A DNA stretch of 38,281 nucleotides from an uncultured Colwellia sp. (GTDB taxonomy: Bacteria > Pseudomonadota > Gammaproteobacteria > Enterobacterales > Alteromonadaceae): positions 1 to 38,281 of the forward strand of contig CAJXPG010000019.1 of NCBI GenBank assembly GCA_913057925.1. The letters run 5' to 3'. How positions within the stretch are numbered: position 1 is the first letter of the stretch; each line of letters opens with the position of its first letter. The translations under genes were made by a program, and so were the position numbers. The notes below the pieces were generated by a model. That model made no database searches, was not told the origin of the DNA, and saw only the letters and a list, made by a program, of their open reading frames with translations. Shown piece after piece: positions 16,082 to 24,616 of the stretch.

Positions 16082-17290
16082 ATGCCAGACCACCAACTTA
16101 TCATCCTAGCTGCCATTATCATCTTATTATTTGGCCTGTTTTCAAAAGCGGCTGAACGTACCATGATAACTGCGCCGATGGTTTTTGTGTCCGTCGGGTT
16201 ATTACTTGGCCCACTTGGTTTATCATGGCTACATGTCGATATGGAAGCAGAGGTCACTCAATTATTAGCAGAGATAACGTTAATCATTATTCTCTTTGTT
16301 GATGCTTCATTTATTCAGCTGCATAACATTAAAAATCGCCTGCATGGTCTACCCGCCCGTTTATTACTGATTGGCTTACCGCTTACCATGATATTAGGCG
16401 CTGGCATTGCTGTGTTATTATTTCCTCAGTTCAATATGTGGCTGTTGGTGGTGCTAGCGTTAATTTTATCTCCTACAGATGCAGCACTTGGCCAAGCAGT
16501 CGTTAAAAGTGAAAAAGTCCCAAGTAATATCAGAGACTCTATCAGCGCTGAAAGTGGTTTAAATGATGGTATATCATTGCCCCCCATCTTTGTTTGCTTA
16601 GCTGTAATATCAAGTGGTTTAGGATATGTGTCACCTGAAGACCATTGGACTAGCTTTATGGCAATGCAACTAACATTTGGCCCCATCATAGGTGGTTTAA
16701 TTGGCTTTTTAGGCGGTAAACTTGTTGAACTTGCGCATCAAAGGGACTGGATGGACACGGTATTTCAACGCTTAATGTGTTTATCTTTAGCCATTTTGGC
16801 TTACACATCTGCTGAATCACTTGAAGGTAATGGCTTTATTGCTGCTTTTTGTGCCGGACTATTTTTGGGGGTAAAAAACCCTAAGGTACGTGAAAGAATT
16901 CAAGAATTTGGCGAAACTGAAGGTCAAATGTTAACGCTGTTTGTGTTCGTGATATTAGGACTAATTATTATCCCCGCATTCGCACCTTACTGGGATTATC
17001 AAGCACTGATTTATGCATTGTTGTCTTTAACCGTGATCAGGATCCTGCCAGTATTTATTTGTTTAATAGGCACAGGGTTGTCCACTTACAGCAAATTTTT
17101 TATCGCGTGGTTTGGTCCACGCGGTATAGCATCAATTTTATACTTACTTATTGCCATCGAGCAAATTGGCGCTGATGGCCATGAGTATGTGTTAAGTATT
17201 ATTGTGTTAACCGTTTTGCTCAGCATATTTGCTCACGGGATAACTGCCGTGAGCATGAGTAATAAGTTTGCTAAAGAAGATAAAAGTTAA
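16082..17290 (+). CDS. CPA1-type Na+(K+)/H+ antiporter
   Basis: A 402-residue polytopic membrane protein with about 12 helices. It carries the CPA1 signatures LSPTDAALGQAVV (near 128-140) and ESGLNDG (near 157-163), which form the ion and proton site in NhaP-like antiporters, and a late FGPRGIASILY motif. It probably expels sodium against protons, a common need in seawater. I chose the ATG at 16082 because AAAGGG lies ten bases before it; an in-frame GTG at 16034 would add 16 residues without a matching ribosome site. Unlike many NhaP proteins it has no long cytoplasmic tail. Its stop overlaps the convergent phosphatase stop in the shared bases TTAA. Confidence 0.87.
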   Translation: MPDHQLIILAAIIILLFGLFSKAAERTMITAPMVFVSVGLLLGPLGLSWLHVDMEAEVTQLLAEITLIIILFVDASFIQLHNIKNRLHGLPARLLLIGLPLTMILGAGIAVLLFPQFNMWLLVVLALILSPTDAALGQAVVKSEKVPSNIRDSISAESGLNDGISLPPIFVCLAVISSGLGYVSPEDHWTSFMAMQLTFGPIIGGLIGFLGGKLVELAHQRDWMDTVFQRLMCLSLAILAYTSAESLEGNGFIAAFCAGLFLGVKNPKVRERIQEFGETEGQMLTLFVFVILGLIIIPAFAPYWDYQALIYALLSLTVIRILPVFICLIGTGLSTYSKFFIAWFGPRGIASILYLLIAIEQIGADGHEYVLSIIVLTVLLSIFAHGITAVSMSNKFAKEDKS

Positions 17291-18993
17291 TCATCAATAG
17301 CGTCTAGTACCTCAACCAAAGGCTTACCGTGTGCACCAGATGGTGATTTTATGCCTAAAATTGCCGATAACGTGACGGCTAAATCAGTTGTACTGACATC
17401 GTCATAAACAACTTCATCATCAAGGTTAAAGCCTGCAAAGATAAGTGGCACAAACGTATCATAGCGCCACGGAGAGCCATGTGTTGCCGCCACCGTTAAT
17501 CCTTCCATATCAGCAACAAAACGATGCGCTTCAAGTACCACATAAATATCACCTGAGCGATTTTTACTGTGATTATTGACCACTAACGTATGTAAATAAT
17601 CTTGCGGAGTCTTGCCTTGCTCAATGTCATTACTTGTTACAGCTAACGCGACACCATCAAATTTTTCTACTTCATTGGCGACCACTTTTTGAACTTGCGC
17701 TAAAGACAGCTTACGTCGAGTAATTAACTCTCTATTTAAATAGATATAAGGATGGAAGTAACTTTGAATCAAGGCTTCATCAAGTCCAAATTGCTTTTTA
17801 AGCGCTTGCATACTCGGTTTCTTATCCCAAGTTTTAGGGGCAACTGGCTCTGTTTTCATGCCTAAGCTTGATAAATAAGCGGGAACTTCTGCGGCGCCAT
17901 GATCGGCAGATAACACAATTAAGGTATTGTCTAACCCTACTTTTTTATCAATAAAGCTTAATAAATTAGTAATTGTACTATCGAGCCTAAGTAAATTATC
18001 TTCGGCTTCTAAACTTGAGGGACCAAATATATGGCCAACATAATCTGTTGACGAAAAGCTTACCGATAAGTAATCAGTAATACCATCTTGTCCCAACTGC
18101 TCGTTATTCACCACCGCTTTAGCGAAATCTAAGGTTAACTCATCGCCTGCAGGACTTAGGGTTAAAAAGGTATTGAAATATGGGTTTTCCATATCACCAT
18201 ATTGATGCGGGAAGGTTCGACCAAAACCTGGGAATTTAGTCTCCCATGGTTGATCATCTTGTTTAGCAAATTGATAACTTGCTTTGTTTTGGCTTAATGT
18301 CCAGCTTTGATTATCGTATTTTTTAGTGGGTTTTGCCCCATTCCACTGAGTTACCCATTGCGGGTATTTTTCATAATAATATTTACTGGTAACAAATTCC
18401 CCTGACTTTTTAGAAAACCAAAAGGCCTTGCCCATGTGCCCAGCCATCGAAATAGCACCTCGGTCTTTAACAGAAACACCAAACACTTTCGCTTGCCCAT
18501 TGGTCGCTATTTTTAATTCGTCACTGAAAGTGGACACCTGGATATTACGTGGTGAGCGTCCAGAAGATTTTGCTGTGCGCTGAGTCGGATCTATTTCAGT
18601 CTTCTGATTAACGCCTGCATCAGCAGACAATAACGGATAATTAGCATCTTCAACGTTGTAGACAAGACGTTGCAATTTATCATCAAACCAGACATTCCCT
18701 ATCATGCCATGTACAGAAGGTAATGCACCGGTTGCAAGCGTTGCATGACCAACAATAGTTTCAGTATTGGCATGTTTGTGGTGAGCATCTTTAAATACCA
18801 CGCCTTCGTTTAATAAATAGTTAAAGCCGCCCTTACCCATTCTATCGAGGTAAGCGGTTGGCATATCTCCACGCAGTTGATCTACCGTGATCTGCAAAAC
18901 TAGTTTTGGTTTTTCTACCGCCTGCAAACATGCCATTGGTAGCAAAGATGCCATCCCTATAAACCATACACTGCTCTTAAAATATTTGGCCAT
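17287..18993 (-). CDS. PafA-like alkaline phosphatase (type I phosphodiesterase/phosphatase superfamily), exported
   Basis: A 568-residue exported enzyme. Residues 1-26 are a signal peptide (AKYFKSSVWFIGMASLLPMA). The metal site and nucleophile align well with the phosphate-irrepressible PafA: D38 in ITVDQLRGD, T79 in NTETIVGHATL, N100 in IGNVWF, the K-D-R pair K176/R178 (SVKDRG) that gives phosphomonoesterase preference, then TDYVGHIFGP, SADHGA and a late THGSPW histidine. It should release phosphate from organic phosphomonoesters in the periplasm. I chose the ATG at 18993 because AAAAGGA precedes it; a start 27 bases further out has poorer support. It faces a sulfatase gene of the same alkaline-phosphatase superfamily. 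No Pho box was seen upstream, in keeping with PafA-type constitutive expression. Confidence 0.88.
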   Translation of the reverse strand: MAKYFKSSVWFIGMASLLPMACLQAVEKPKLVLQITVDQLRGDMPTAYLDRMGKGGFNYLLNEGVVFKDAHHKHANTETIVGHATLATGALPSVHGMIGNVWFDDKLQRLVYNVEDANYPLLSADAGVNQKTEIDPTQRTAKSSGRSPRNIQVSTFSDELKIATNGQAKVFGVSVKDRGAISMAGHMGKAFWFSKKSGEFVTSKYYYEKYPQWVTQWNGAKPTKKYDNQSWTLSQNKASYQFAKQDDQPWETKFPGFGRTFPHQYGDMENPYFNTFLTLSPAGDELTLDFAKAVVNNEQLGQDGITDYLSVSFSSTDYVGHIFGPSSLEAEDNLLRLDSTITNLLSFIDKKVGLDNTLIVLSADHGAAEVPAYLSSLGMKTEPVAPKTWDKKPSMQALKKQFGLDEALIQSYFHPYIYLNRELITRRKLSLAQVQKVVANEVEKFDGVALAVTSNDIEQGKTPQDYLHTLVVNNHSKNRSGDIYVVLEAHRFVADMEGLTVAATHGSPWRYDTFVPLIFAGFNLDDEVVYDDVSTTDLAVTLSAILGIKSPSGAHGKPLVEVLDAIDD

Positions 18994-19165
18994 ATCACAA
19001 TCCTTTTCGGTGAAATTCATATCAAATAAACACTTCTATTTTTCATTAATCATACAAACATTGCTAGTATTTATCGGTATATTAATTTAAGTTATTTAAT
19101 AGTTAAGAGTTTTTACTCATCTGATTTACCAATAGTTTCATTAATATGTCGTTTAAGGAAAAAAC

Positions 19166-20734
19166 ATGAAATTAAAATATACTATGAAGAAATTAGCATT
19201 AGGTATTGGCTTACTTGCCATCGCTAGTAATGCTGCCGCCACCACGAATAAAAGCAAACCTAATGTTTTGGCTATATGGGGTGATGATATTGGTTATTAC
19301 AATATCAGTGCTTATAACCAAGGCATGATGGGCTATCAAACACCAAATATTGATCGCATTGCCGATGAAGGTGCGCTTTTTACTCACCACTATGCACAAC
19401 AAAGTTGTACTGCGGGTCGTGCATCGTTTATTTTAGGACAAGAGCCCTTTAGAACAGGGCTATTAACCATAGGGATGCCAGGCTCAGATCATGGTATTCC
19501 AGATTGGACACCAACCATTGCTGACTTGTTAAAAGAAAAAGGTTATATGACCGCGCAGTTTGGTAAAAACCATTTGGGCGATCAAGACAAGCACCTTCCA
19601 ACTAATCACGGATTTGATGAGTTCTTTGGTAACCTTTATCACTTAAATGCAGAAGAAGAGCCAGAAACCTATTACTACCCTAAAGATAAAGCCTTCCATA
19701 AAAAGTATGGTCCTCGTGGTGTCATCCACTCCTTTGCTGACGGTAAAGTTGAAAATACCGGCCCGATGACCCGTAAGCGTATGGAAACTGCTGATGAAGA
19801 GTTTTTAGCGTCAACGTTAAAGTTCATTGATAAAGCCCATAGTGCTAAAAAGCCTTTCTTTATTTGGCATAGCTCAACACGTATGCATGTATGGACGCGT
19901 TTACAAGAAAAGTACCAAGGTAAATCGGGGGTCGGTATTTATGCGGACGGCATGTTAGAGCATGATGATCATGTAGGTATCTTACTTGATAAGTTAGATG
20001 ATTTAAAAATTGCTGATAACACCATCGTTATTTACTCAACCGATAACGGTGCTGAAAAATTTACTTGGCCTGACGGTGGTACTTCACCGTTTGCTGGCGA
20101 AAAAGGCACGACTAATGAAGGCGGGATGCGTGTACCACAACTTGTACGCTGGCCAGGAACGATCAAAGCCGGCAGCAAATATCATGGCATGATGTCTCAC
20201 GAAGATTGGATGCCTACATTACTGGCAGCCGCTGGTGAGCCTAACTTAGTCAACAAGCTTAAGAAAGGTTATAAAGCCAACGGGAAAACATGGAAAATCC
20301 ATGCTGATGGTCATAACTTTAAACCATTTTTCCAAGGAAAAGAGCCTAAATCACCTCGTTTAAGCAAACTTTATTTTAGTGCCGAAGGTGACTTAAATGC
20401 TGTTCGTTGGAATGAGTGGAAAGTAACCTTTGCCGAGCAAGAAGGTGCAATCAATACTGCCTATCGTAAAACACCAGCATGGCCTATCATAACAAACTTA
20501 CACGCTGACCCGTTTGAGTCTGCAGCAAAAGAGTCAGGCATGTATACTCGTTGGTACGGCGATAACATGTGGCTATTTGTGCCAATTCAACAACAAGTGG
20601 CAGCATTTATGTCAACCATTGATGGCTATCCTTTCCAAGCAGGTAGTAGCTTAAGTGCTAGCGACATAGGTTATAAAAGTATACGAACGCAGAAAGCCTT
20701 GAAGCAATTACAACAATTAAGTCCTAATAGATAG
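19166..20734 (+). CDS. Formylglycine-type sulfatase 1 (arylsulfatase family), exported
   Basis: A 522-residue sulfatase with a signal peptide (MKKLALGIGLLAIASNAAA, residues 7-25). The N-terminal metal site is WGDDIG (38-43). The catalytic motif is C81-T-A-G-R85, the C-x-[PA]-x-R form in which cysteine must be converted to formylglycine. FGKNHLGD and YSTDNGAE supply further metal and sulfate ligands. It probably removes sulfate from algal polysaccharide or another organic sulfate; the true substrate cannot be told. It begins behind AAGGA, six bases before the ATG. It is divergent from the phosphatase gene and closely related to the next sulfatase. In the EKGTTNEGGMRVP stretch, Asn replaces the Trp common in other sulfatases. 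A terminator follows directly. Confidence 0.92.
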   Translation: MKLKYTMKKLALGIGLLAIASNAAATTNKSKPNVLAIWGDDIGYYNISAYNQGMMGYQTPNIDRIADEGALFTHHYAQQSCTAGRASFILGQEPFRTGLLTIGMPGSDHGIPDWTPTIADLLKEKGYMTAQFGKNHLGDQDKHLPTNHGFDEFFGNLYHLNAEEEPETYYYPKDKAFHKKYGPRGVIHSFADGKVENTGPMTRKRMETADEEFLASTLKFIDKAHSAKKPFFIWHSSTRMHVWTRLQEKYQGKSGVGIYADGMLEHDDHVGILLDKLDDLKIADNTIVIYSTDNGAEKFTWPDGGTSPFAGEKGTTNEGGMRVPQLVRWPGTIKAGSKYHGMMSHEDWMPTLLAAAGEPNLVNKLKKGYKANGKTWKIHADGHNFKPFFQGKEPKSPRLSKLYFSAEGDLNAVRWNEWKVTFAEQEGAINTAYRKTPAWPIITNLHADPFESAAKESGMYTRWYGDNMWLFVPIQQQVAAFMSTIDGYPFQAGSSLSASDIGYKSIRTQKALKQLQQLSPNR

Positions 20735-20768
20735 TTGCGATAGAAAATTAATGCCGTTTACACTGAAT

Positions 20769-20798
20769 AAGCTCAACACTATGTTGAGCTTTTTTTTA
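20769..20798 (+). terminator. Rho-independent terminator after sulfatase 1
   Basis: AAGCTCAACA pairs with TGTTGAGCTT around a CTA loop, followed by a run of T. It separates the two sulfatases into independent transcription units. Confidence 0.92.
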
Positions 20799-20888
20799 TC
20801 TCAATGTCCATGAAAAAATTCACCATTACTTAACTTAATAAAACCTATTATTACTAGATTTATCAAGGTAATGGTGTAATATCAATAA

Positions 20889-20903
20889 TGAGAATAATTA
20901 TCA
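20889..20903 (+). promoter_or_regulatory. Fur box ahead of sulfatase 2
   Basis: TGAGAATAATTATCA matches the 7-1-7 Fur consensus TGATAAT-N-ATTATCA at all but one defined base, within a 17-base near-palindrome. It ends two bases before a plausible -35 (TTGTTA, 20906-20911), which is followed after 18 bases by TATAGA (20930-20935). Iron-bound Fur here would repress sulfatase 2. Sulfatase 1 has no such site. Confidence 0.72.
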
Positions 20904-20918
20904 TATTGTTATTTCTTC

Positions 20919-20926
20919 TTAGCTAA
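20919..20926 (+). promoter_or_regulatory. TTAGCTAA palindrome in the sulfatase 2 promoter
   Basis: The perfect 8-base palindrome TTAGCTAA lies between the proposed -35 and -10 of sulfatase 2. The same motif occurs twice ahead of the FGE-like lipoprotein gene (22591-22598 and 22631-22638), so all three may be sites for one unidentified regulator. Confidence 0.35.
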
Positions 20927-20959
20927 CAATATAGAATTCACCCGTGATAAGGAACAACC

Positions 20960-22468
20960 ATGGTCACTCAAAACAAGTTGAAAAAGCTAGTTTTAGGTTT
21001 AGGTTTAATTGCTGCATCAACTGCGGCAATGGCAACAACCGATACTGCTAAACCAAACATCCTCGCTATTTGGGGCGACGATATTGGCACCTTCAATATC
21101 AGTGCTTATAACCGCGGCATGATGGGTTATAAAACTCCCAATATTGATCGAATAGCTAACGAAGGTATTTTATTCACTGATTCATATGGCGACCAAAGCT
21201 GTACCGCCGGTCGTGCGGGTTTTATTACAGGACAACACCCTATTCGAACAGGCCTAACCAAAGTTGGTTTACCTGGCGCTAAAGAAGGTCTTAATAAAAA
21301 AGATCCTACCATTGCTAAATTATTAAAAGCCCACGGTTATATGACGGGTCAATTTGGTAAAAACCACTTGGGTGACCAGGATGAGCATTTACCGACAAAT
21401 CATGGCTTCGACGAGTTTTTCGGTAACCTTTATCACTTAAATGCTGAAGATGAGCCTGAGCATCCAGATTACCCAAAAGATCCTGAATTTAAGAAAAAAT
21501 TTGGTCCTCGTGGCGCAATTAATTCTTTTGCCGATGGCAAGATAACGGATACAGGTCCTGTAACCAAAAAACGTATGGAAACCATTGATGAAGAGTTTTT
21601 AGGTTCTGCACTTAAATTTATTGATAAAGCCCATGCTGCTAACAAGCCTTTCTTTGTTTGGTTTAACTCAACCCGTATGCACATTTGGACACGCTTAAAG
21701 CCAGAATCTGAAGGAGTTACCGGCCAAGGATTATATGCTGATGGTATGACTGAGCATGATGGTCACGTAGGTCAATTACTTGATAAATTAGACACACTTA
21801 AAATTACTGACAATACCATTGTTATGTACACCACTGATAATGGTGCTGAATTGATGTTATGGCCTGACGGCGGTTACACTCAATTTCGAGGCGAAAAAAA
21901 CACTAACTGGGAAGGCGGCTACCGCGTTCCTATGATGGTTCGCTGGCCTAATAAAATTAAGCCCAATCAAGTATCTAACGAAATTATCGCCATGATGGAT
22001 TGGATGCCAACATTAATGGCGGCTGTTGGTGACGATAAGGTAAAAGCTAAATTGAAAAAAGGCAGAACCTTTGACGGTACTCAATACAAGGTACATCTTG
22101 ATGGCTATAATTTCCTACCGCATTTCTTAGATACGTCGAAAAAAGGTCCTCGTAAAGAGTTTATTTATTCTTCAGATACTGGTGATATTGTTGCGCTTCG
22201 TGACGGGGATTACAAATATGTATTCCGTGAGCAGAAAAGTCATGGTTTAAACGTTTGGCAAAACCCTTGGACTGAACTGCGCGCACCAAAGATATTTAAC
22301 CTAAGAATGGATCCGCTAGAGCGCATGGAGCATGACTCTGACGACTACGCTCGATGGTTTGCTGAACATATGTTTTTAATAGCTCCTGCTATGATGAAAG
22401 TTGGACAATTTAAAGCAACATTTAAAGAGTTCCCACAACGTCAAAAACCAGGTAGCTTCGTACCATAA
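20960..22468 (+). CDS. Formylglycine-type sulfatase 2 (paralogue of sulfatase 1), exported
   Basis: A 502-residue sulfatase with a signal peptide ending about AAMATT. Catalytic C81 lies in C-T-A-G-R, at the same residue number as in sulfatase 1. The metal motifs WGDDIG and YTTDNGAE and the FGKNHLGDQ and HLNAE segments are shared almost letter for letter with sulfatase 1, so the pair arose by tandem duplication. It keeps NTNWEGGYRVP with the usual Trp that its neighbour lacks, and the C-terminal parts differ, which suggests different substrates. It has its own promoter with a Fur box and its own terminator. The strong ribosome site AAGGAAC precedes the ATG. Maturation of C81 needs a formylglycine-generating enzyme that is not evident in this window. 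Confidence 0.92.
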   Translation: MVTQNKLKKLVLGLGLIAASTAAMATTDTAKPNILAIWGDDIGTFNISAYNRGMMGYKTPNIDRIANEGILFTDSYGDQSCTAGRAGFITGQHPIRTGLTKVGLPGAKEGLNKKDPTIAKLLKAHGYMTGQFGKNHLGDQDEHLPTNHGFDEFFGNLYHLNAEDEPEHPDYPKDPEFKKKFGPRGAINSFADGKITDTGPVTKKRMETIDEEFLGSALKFIDKAHAANKPFFVWFNSTRMHIWTRLKPESEGVTGQGLYADGMTEHDGHVGQLLDKLDTLKITDNTIVMYTTDNGAELMLWPDGGYTQFRGEKNTNWEGGYRVPMMVRWPNKIKPNQVSNEIIAMMDWMPTLMAAVGDDKVKAKLKKGRTFDGTQYKVHLDGYNFLPHFLDTSKKGPRKEFIYSSDTGDIVALRDGDYKYVFREQKSHGLNVWQNPWTELRAPKIFNLRMDPLERMEHDSDDYARWFAEHMFLIAPAMMKVGQFKATFKEFPQRQKPGSFVP

Positions 22469-22489
22469 AGTTAGCTGAAACATATTGAT

Positions 22490-22525
22490 AAATGCCACTA
22501 AAATGCTTTAGTGGCATTTAAATTT
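22490..22525 (+). terminator. Terminator-like hairpin after sulfatase 2
   Basis: AAATGCCACTAAA pairs perfectly with TTTAGTGGCATTT over 13 bp around an ATGC loop, followed by AT-rich sequence. The T tract is broken, so termination may be partial. Confidence 0.8.
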
Positions 22526-22585
22526 ATCATTTATTTCGACTAGTCGTTTCTACTATTAATTTTAATATATTAATCACCTTACAAG

Positions 22586-22643
22586 GTAAATTAGCTAAGT
22601 TATTAACGCATAAACAACAATACCAATATCTTAGCTAATTTAC
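22586..22643. promoter_or_regulatory. Perfect 14-base inverted repeat ahead of the FGE-like gene
   Basis: GTAAATTAGCTAAG (22586-22599) and its exact reverse complement (22630-22643) are separated by 30 bases. Each arm contains the self-complementary TTAGCTAA, and the two cores are exactly 40 bases apart. This suits two operator sites bound by dimers, perhaps with looping. The alternative is a long-loop RNA hairpin in the leader of the next gene. Confidence 0.55.
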
Positions 22644-22679
22644 TTATCACACATTACCAAGCCATTTAAATATAATAAT

Positions 22680-23546
22680 ATGCACTTAATCAAGAAAGTT
22701 ACTTTCCGTTCAATAAAGCCAAGACTTAAGCTAATTCCATTACTCTCTTTATTATTACTTGGCTGTAGCACCAGCGCTGATAGATCATTAGTCGTTTCAC
22801 AGCAAAGTTCAACAGCCCCAGCAGAGCAACAATATAGTTTGTCCGATAATCTTCATAAAAAGCTATTAGCGAATATGGTCTGGATTGAAGGGGGGGATTT
22901 TGAAATGGGCTCTGATGCTGCCCAAGCAAGAAATCGTGAGCGCCCTGCCCATCAAGTCAGCCTTGATGATTTTTACATCAGTAAATTTGAACTCACTCAA
23001 GATATTTTTCAGCAAATAATGGGCTGGAACAATAGCTATTTTCAATGTGCTAACTGCCCGGTAAATAATGTCAGTTGGTTTAATATGCAGCTATTTATCA
23101 AACGGCTAAATCTAGCAACCGGAAAGAACTTTAGTTTGCCCACAGAAGCCCAATGGGCTTATGCCGCTAAAGGTGGCAATAAATCAATGGCATATAAATT
23201 TAGCGGTTCTAATAACATTGCCGATGTTGCTTGGTACAGTGAAAACGCACAAAGAAAAAGCCACCCTGTCGGTTTAAAAAAACCTAATGAGCTCGGTCTG
23301 TATGACATGACAGGAAACTTATGGGAGTTTTGTCTTGATGACATGAGCCGAAACGCTTATAAAAGAGAAAGAGGTCATAACCCGTTTATTGGCGATAAAG
23401 CAAATCTCACAAAGAAAGCTATGAAAGTAATTCGCGGTGGCGGTTACGAGTTTTCAGCAATCGAGAGCTTAGTATTTATGCGTGATGGCGCGACAAATAA
23501 TGTACGCATGGCAGACATCGGCTACCGATTAGTGATGACTAAATAA
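22680..23546 (+). CDS. Lipoprotein with FGE-sulfatase (SUMF1-type) fold, catalytic cysteines missing
   Basis: A 288-residue protein. The N terminus ends in the lipobox LLGC, with C29 the lipidated residue, so it should be membrane-anchored on the periplasmic side. Residues about 63-288 form an FGE-sulfatase domain (PF03781): WIEGGDFEMGS, VSLDDFYISKFELT, NNVSWFN, LPTEAQWAYAAKGG, TGNLWEFCLDD and VIRGGGYEF...GYRL. True aerobic FGEs hold a copper-binding Cys pair right after RGGS; here that region (RGGGYEFSAIESLVFMRDG) has none. It is therefore unlikely to oxidise sulfatase cysteine by the known route, and is more like SUMF2 or other SUMF1-fold binding proteins. A CANC motif near 122-125 is unusual. 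It lies between two sulfatases and the MoxR operon. Its ribosome site is weak. Confidence 0.85.
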   Translation: MHLIKKVTFRSIKPRLKLIPLLSLLLLGCSTSADRSLVVSQQSSTAPAEQQYSLSDNLHKKLLANMVWIEGGDFEMGSDAAQARNRERPAHQVSLDDFYISKFELTQDIFQQIMGWNNSYFQCANCPVNNVSWFNMQLFIKRLNLATGKNFSLPTEAQWAYAAKGGNKSMAYKFSGSNNIADVAWYSENAQRKSHPVGLKKPNELGLYDMTGNLWEFCLDDMSRNAYKRERGHNPFIGDKANLTKKAMKVIRGGGYEFSAIESLVFMRDGATNNVRMADIGYRLVMTK

Positions 23547-23632
23547 CACATAATTTAGTAGAGAATAAGCAATAACTATAGAACGCATCGTTTTACGATA
23601 AGTTACAAGAAACACCACGAAAGGGATATAAG

Positions 23633-24607
23633 ATGAGTGAGCAAGATAGCGCCTTAAGCCAAATAAAACTGTTAAAAAACCAAATTGAACAATCTGTTAT
23701 TGGGCAATCCCATGTAGTTGATTCACTCCTCATTGCTTTATTAACTAACGGTAACATCTTATTAGAAGGCTTACCCGGCACTGCTAAAACCCGTTCTATT
23801 AAAACCTTAGCACGATCACTTAATGTTGATTTAGGTCGTGTACAATTCACCCCTGATTTATTGCCTTCTGATGTTACTGGCACCGAAGTTTACCAAGAAG
23901 TGAATGGCAAACCGGTACTTACCTTCCAGCAAGGACCTGTTTTTAATAACTTATTACTTGCTGATGAGATAAATCGCTCTCCCGCGAAAGTGCAAGCGGC
24001 GCTTCTAGAAGCAATGGAGGAAAGGCAGATTACCGTAGCAGGCAAAACCTATAAGCTGCCTGAATTGTTTATGGTCTTAGCAACACAAAACCCTATTGAA
24101 CAAGAAGGCACTTACCCTTTACCCGAAGCGCAAATGGACAGGTTTATCATGAAAATCAATTTAGATTATCCTGATGATGAAGCAGAAGCCGGTATTATTG
24201 CCCTTGTGCGCAGCGAAGAAAAAACGATACAACAAGTCGAAAGTATCAGCCCTGAACATATATTTACTGCCCGTGATGAAATTCATAACATTCACTGTAG
24301 CCAAGCGATTATTGATTATATTGTTGCCATTGTTATGACAACTAGAAAACCAGAGCGCTATGCAGACTCACCATTGAGTCAGTGGTTAACGGTTGGTTCA
24401 AGTCCAAGGGCAAGTATTGCTATTGATAAATGTGCCCGTGCCCATGCTTGGCTTAACGGTAAAGATTTTGTCGACCCTGACGATGTACGCGCTGTAACCC
24501 ATGCGGTATTACGTCACCGCCTAGTATTAAGTTATGACGCATTAGCTGACGGCATTACTGCTGATGCAGTGATTGATGAAATCCTAAAACTTGTCGCCGT
24601 TGCCTAA
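23633..24607 (+). CDS. MoxR family AAA+ ATPase
   Basis: A 324-residue cytoplasmic AAA+ protein of the MoxR group. Walker A is GLPGTAKT (46-53), Walker B LLLADEIN (107-114), sensor 1 TQNP (151-154), and the AAA-lid domain fills the C-terminal third. MoxR ATPases act with VWA-domain proteins as chaperones that mature or assemble protein complexes, often with metal centres. It opens a seven-gene operon with very tight spacing, led by a good ribosome site (AAAGGGA). The same gene set (MoxR, DUF58, VWA, TPR, BatD) is the Bat/Aerotolerance type. Its client here is unknown; the sulfatases and the FGE-like lipoprotein just upstream are candidates. Confidence 0.93.
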   Translation: MSEQDSALSQIKLLKNQIEQSVIGQSHVVDSLLIALLTNGNILLEGLPGTAKTRSIKTLARSLNVDLGRVQFTPDLLPSDVTGTEVYQEVNGKPVLTFQQGPVFNNLLLADEINRSPAKVQAALLEAMEERQITVAGKTYKLPELFMVLATQNPIEQEGTYPLPEAQMDRFIMKINLDYPDDEAEAGIIALVRSEEKTIQQVESISPEHIFTARDEIHNIHCSQAIIDYIVAIVMTTRKPERYADSPLSQWLTVGSSPRASIAIDKCARAHAWLNGKDFVDPDDVRAVTHAVLRHRLVLSYDALADGITADAVIDEILKLVAVA

Positions 24608-24616
24608 GGCCAAATT

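Noticed and set aside
23587..23599. Small palindrome ATCGT-TTT-ACGAT ahead of moxR
   Set aside because: The arms are only five bases and could arise by chance; no relation to other sites in the operon was seen.
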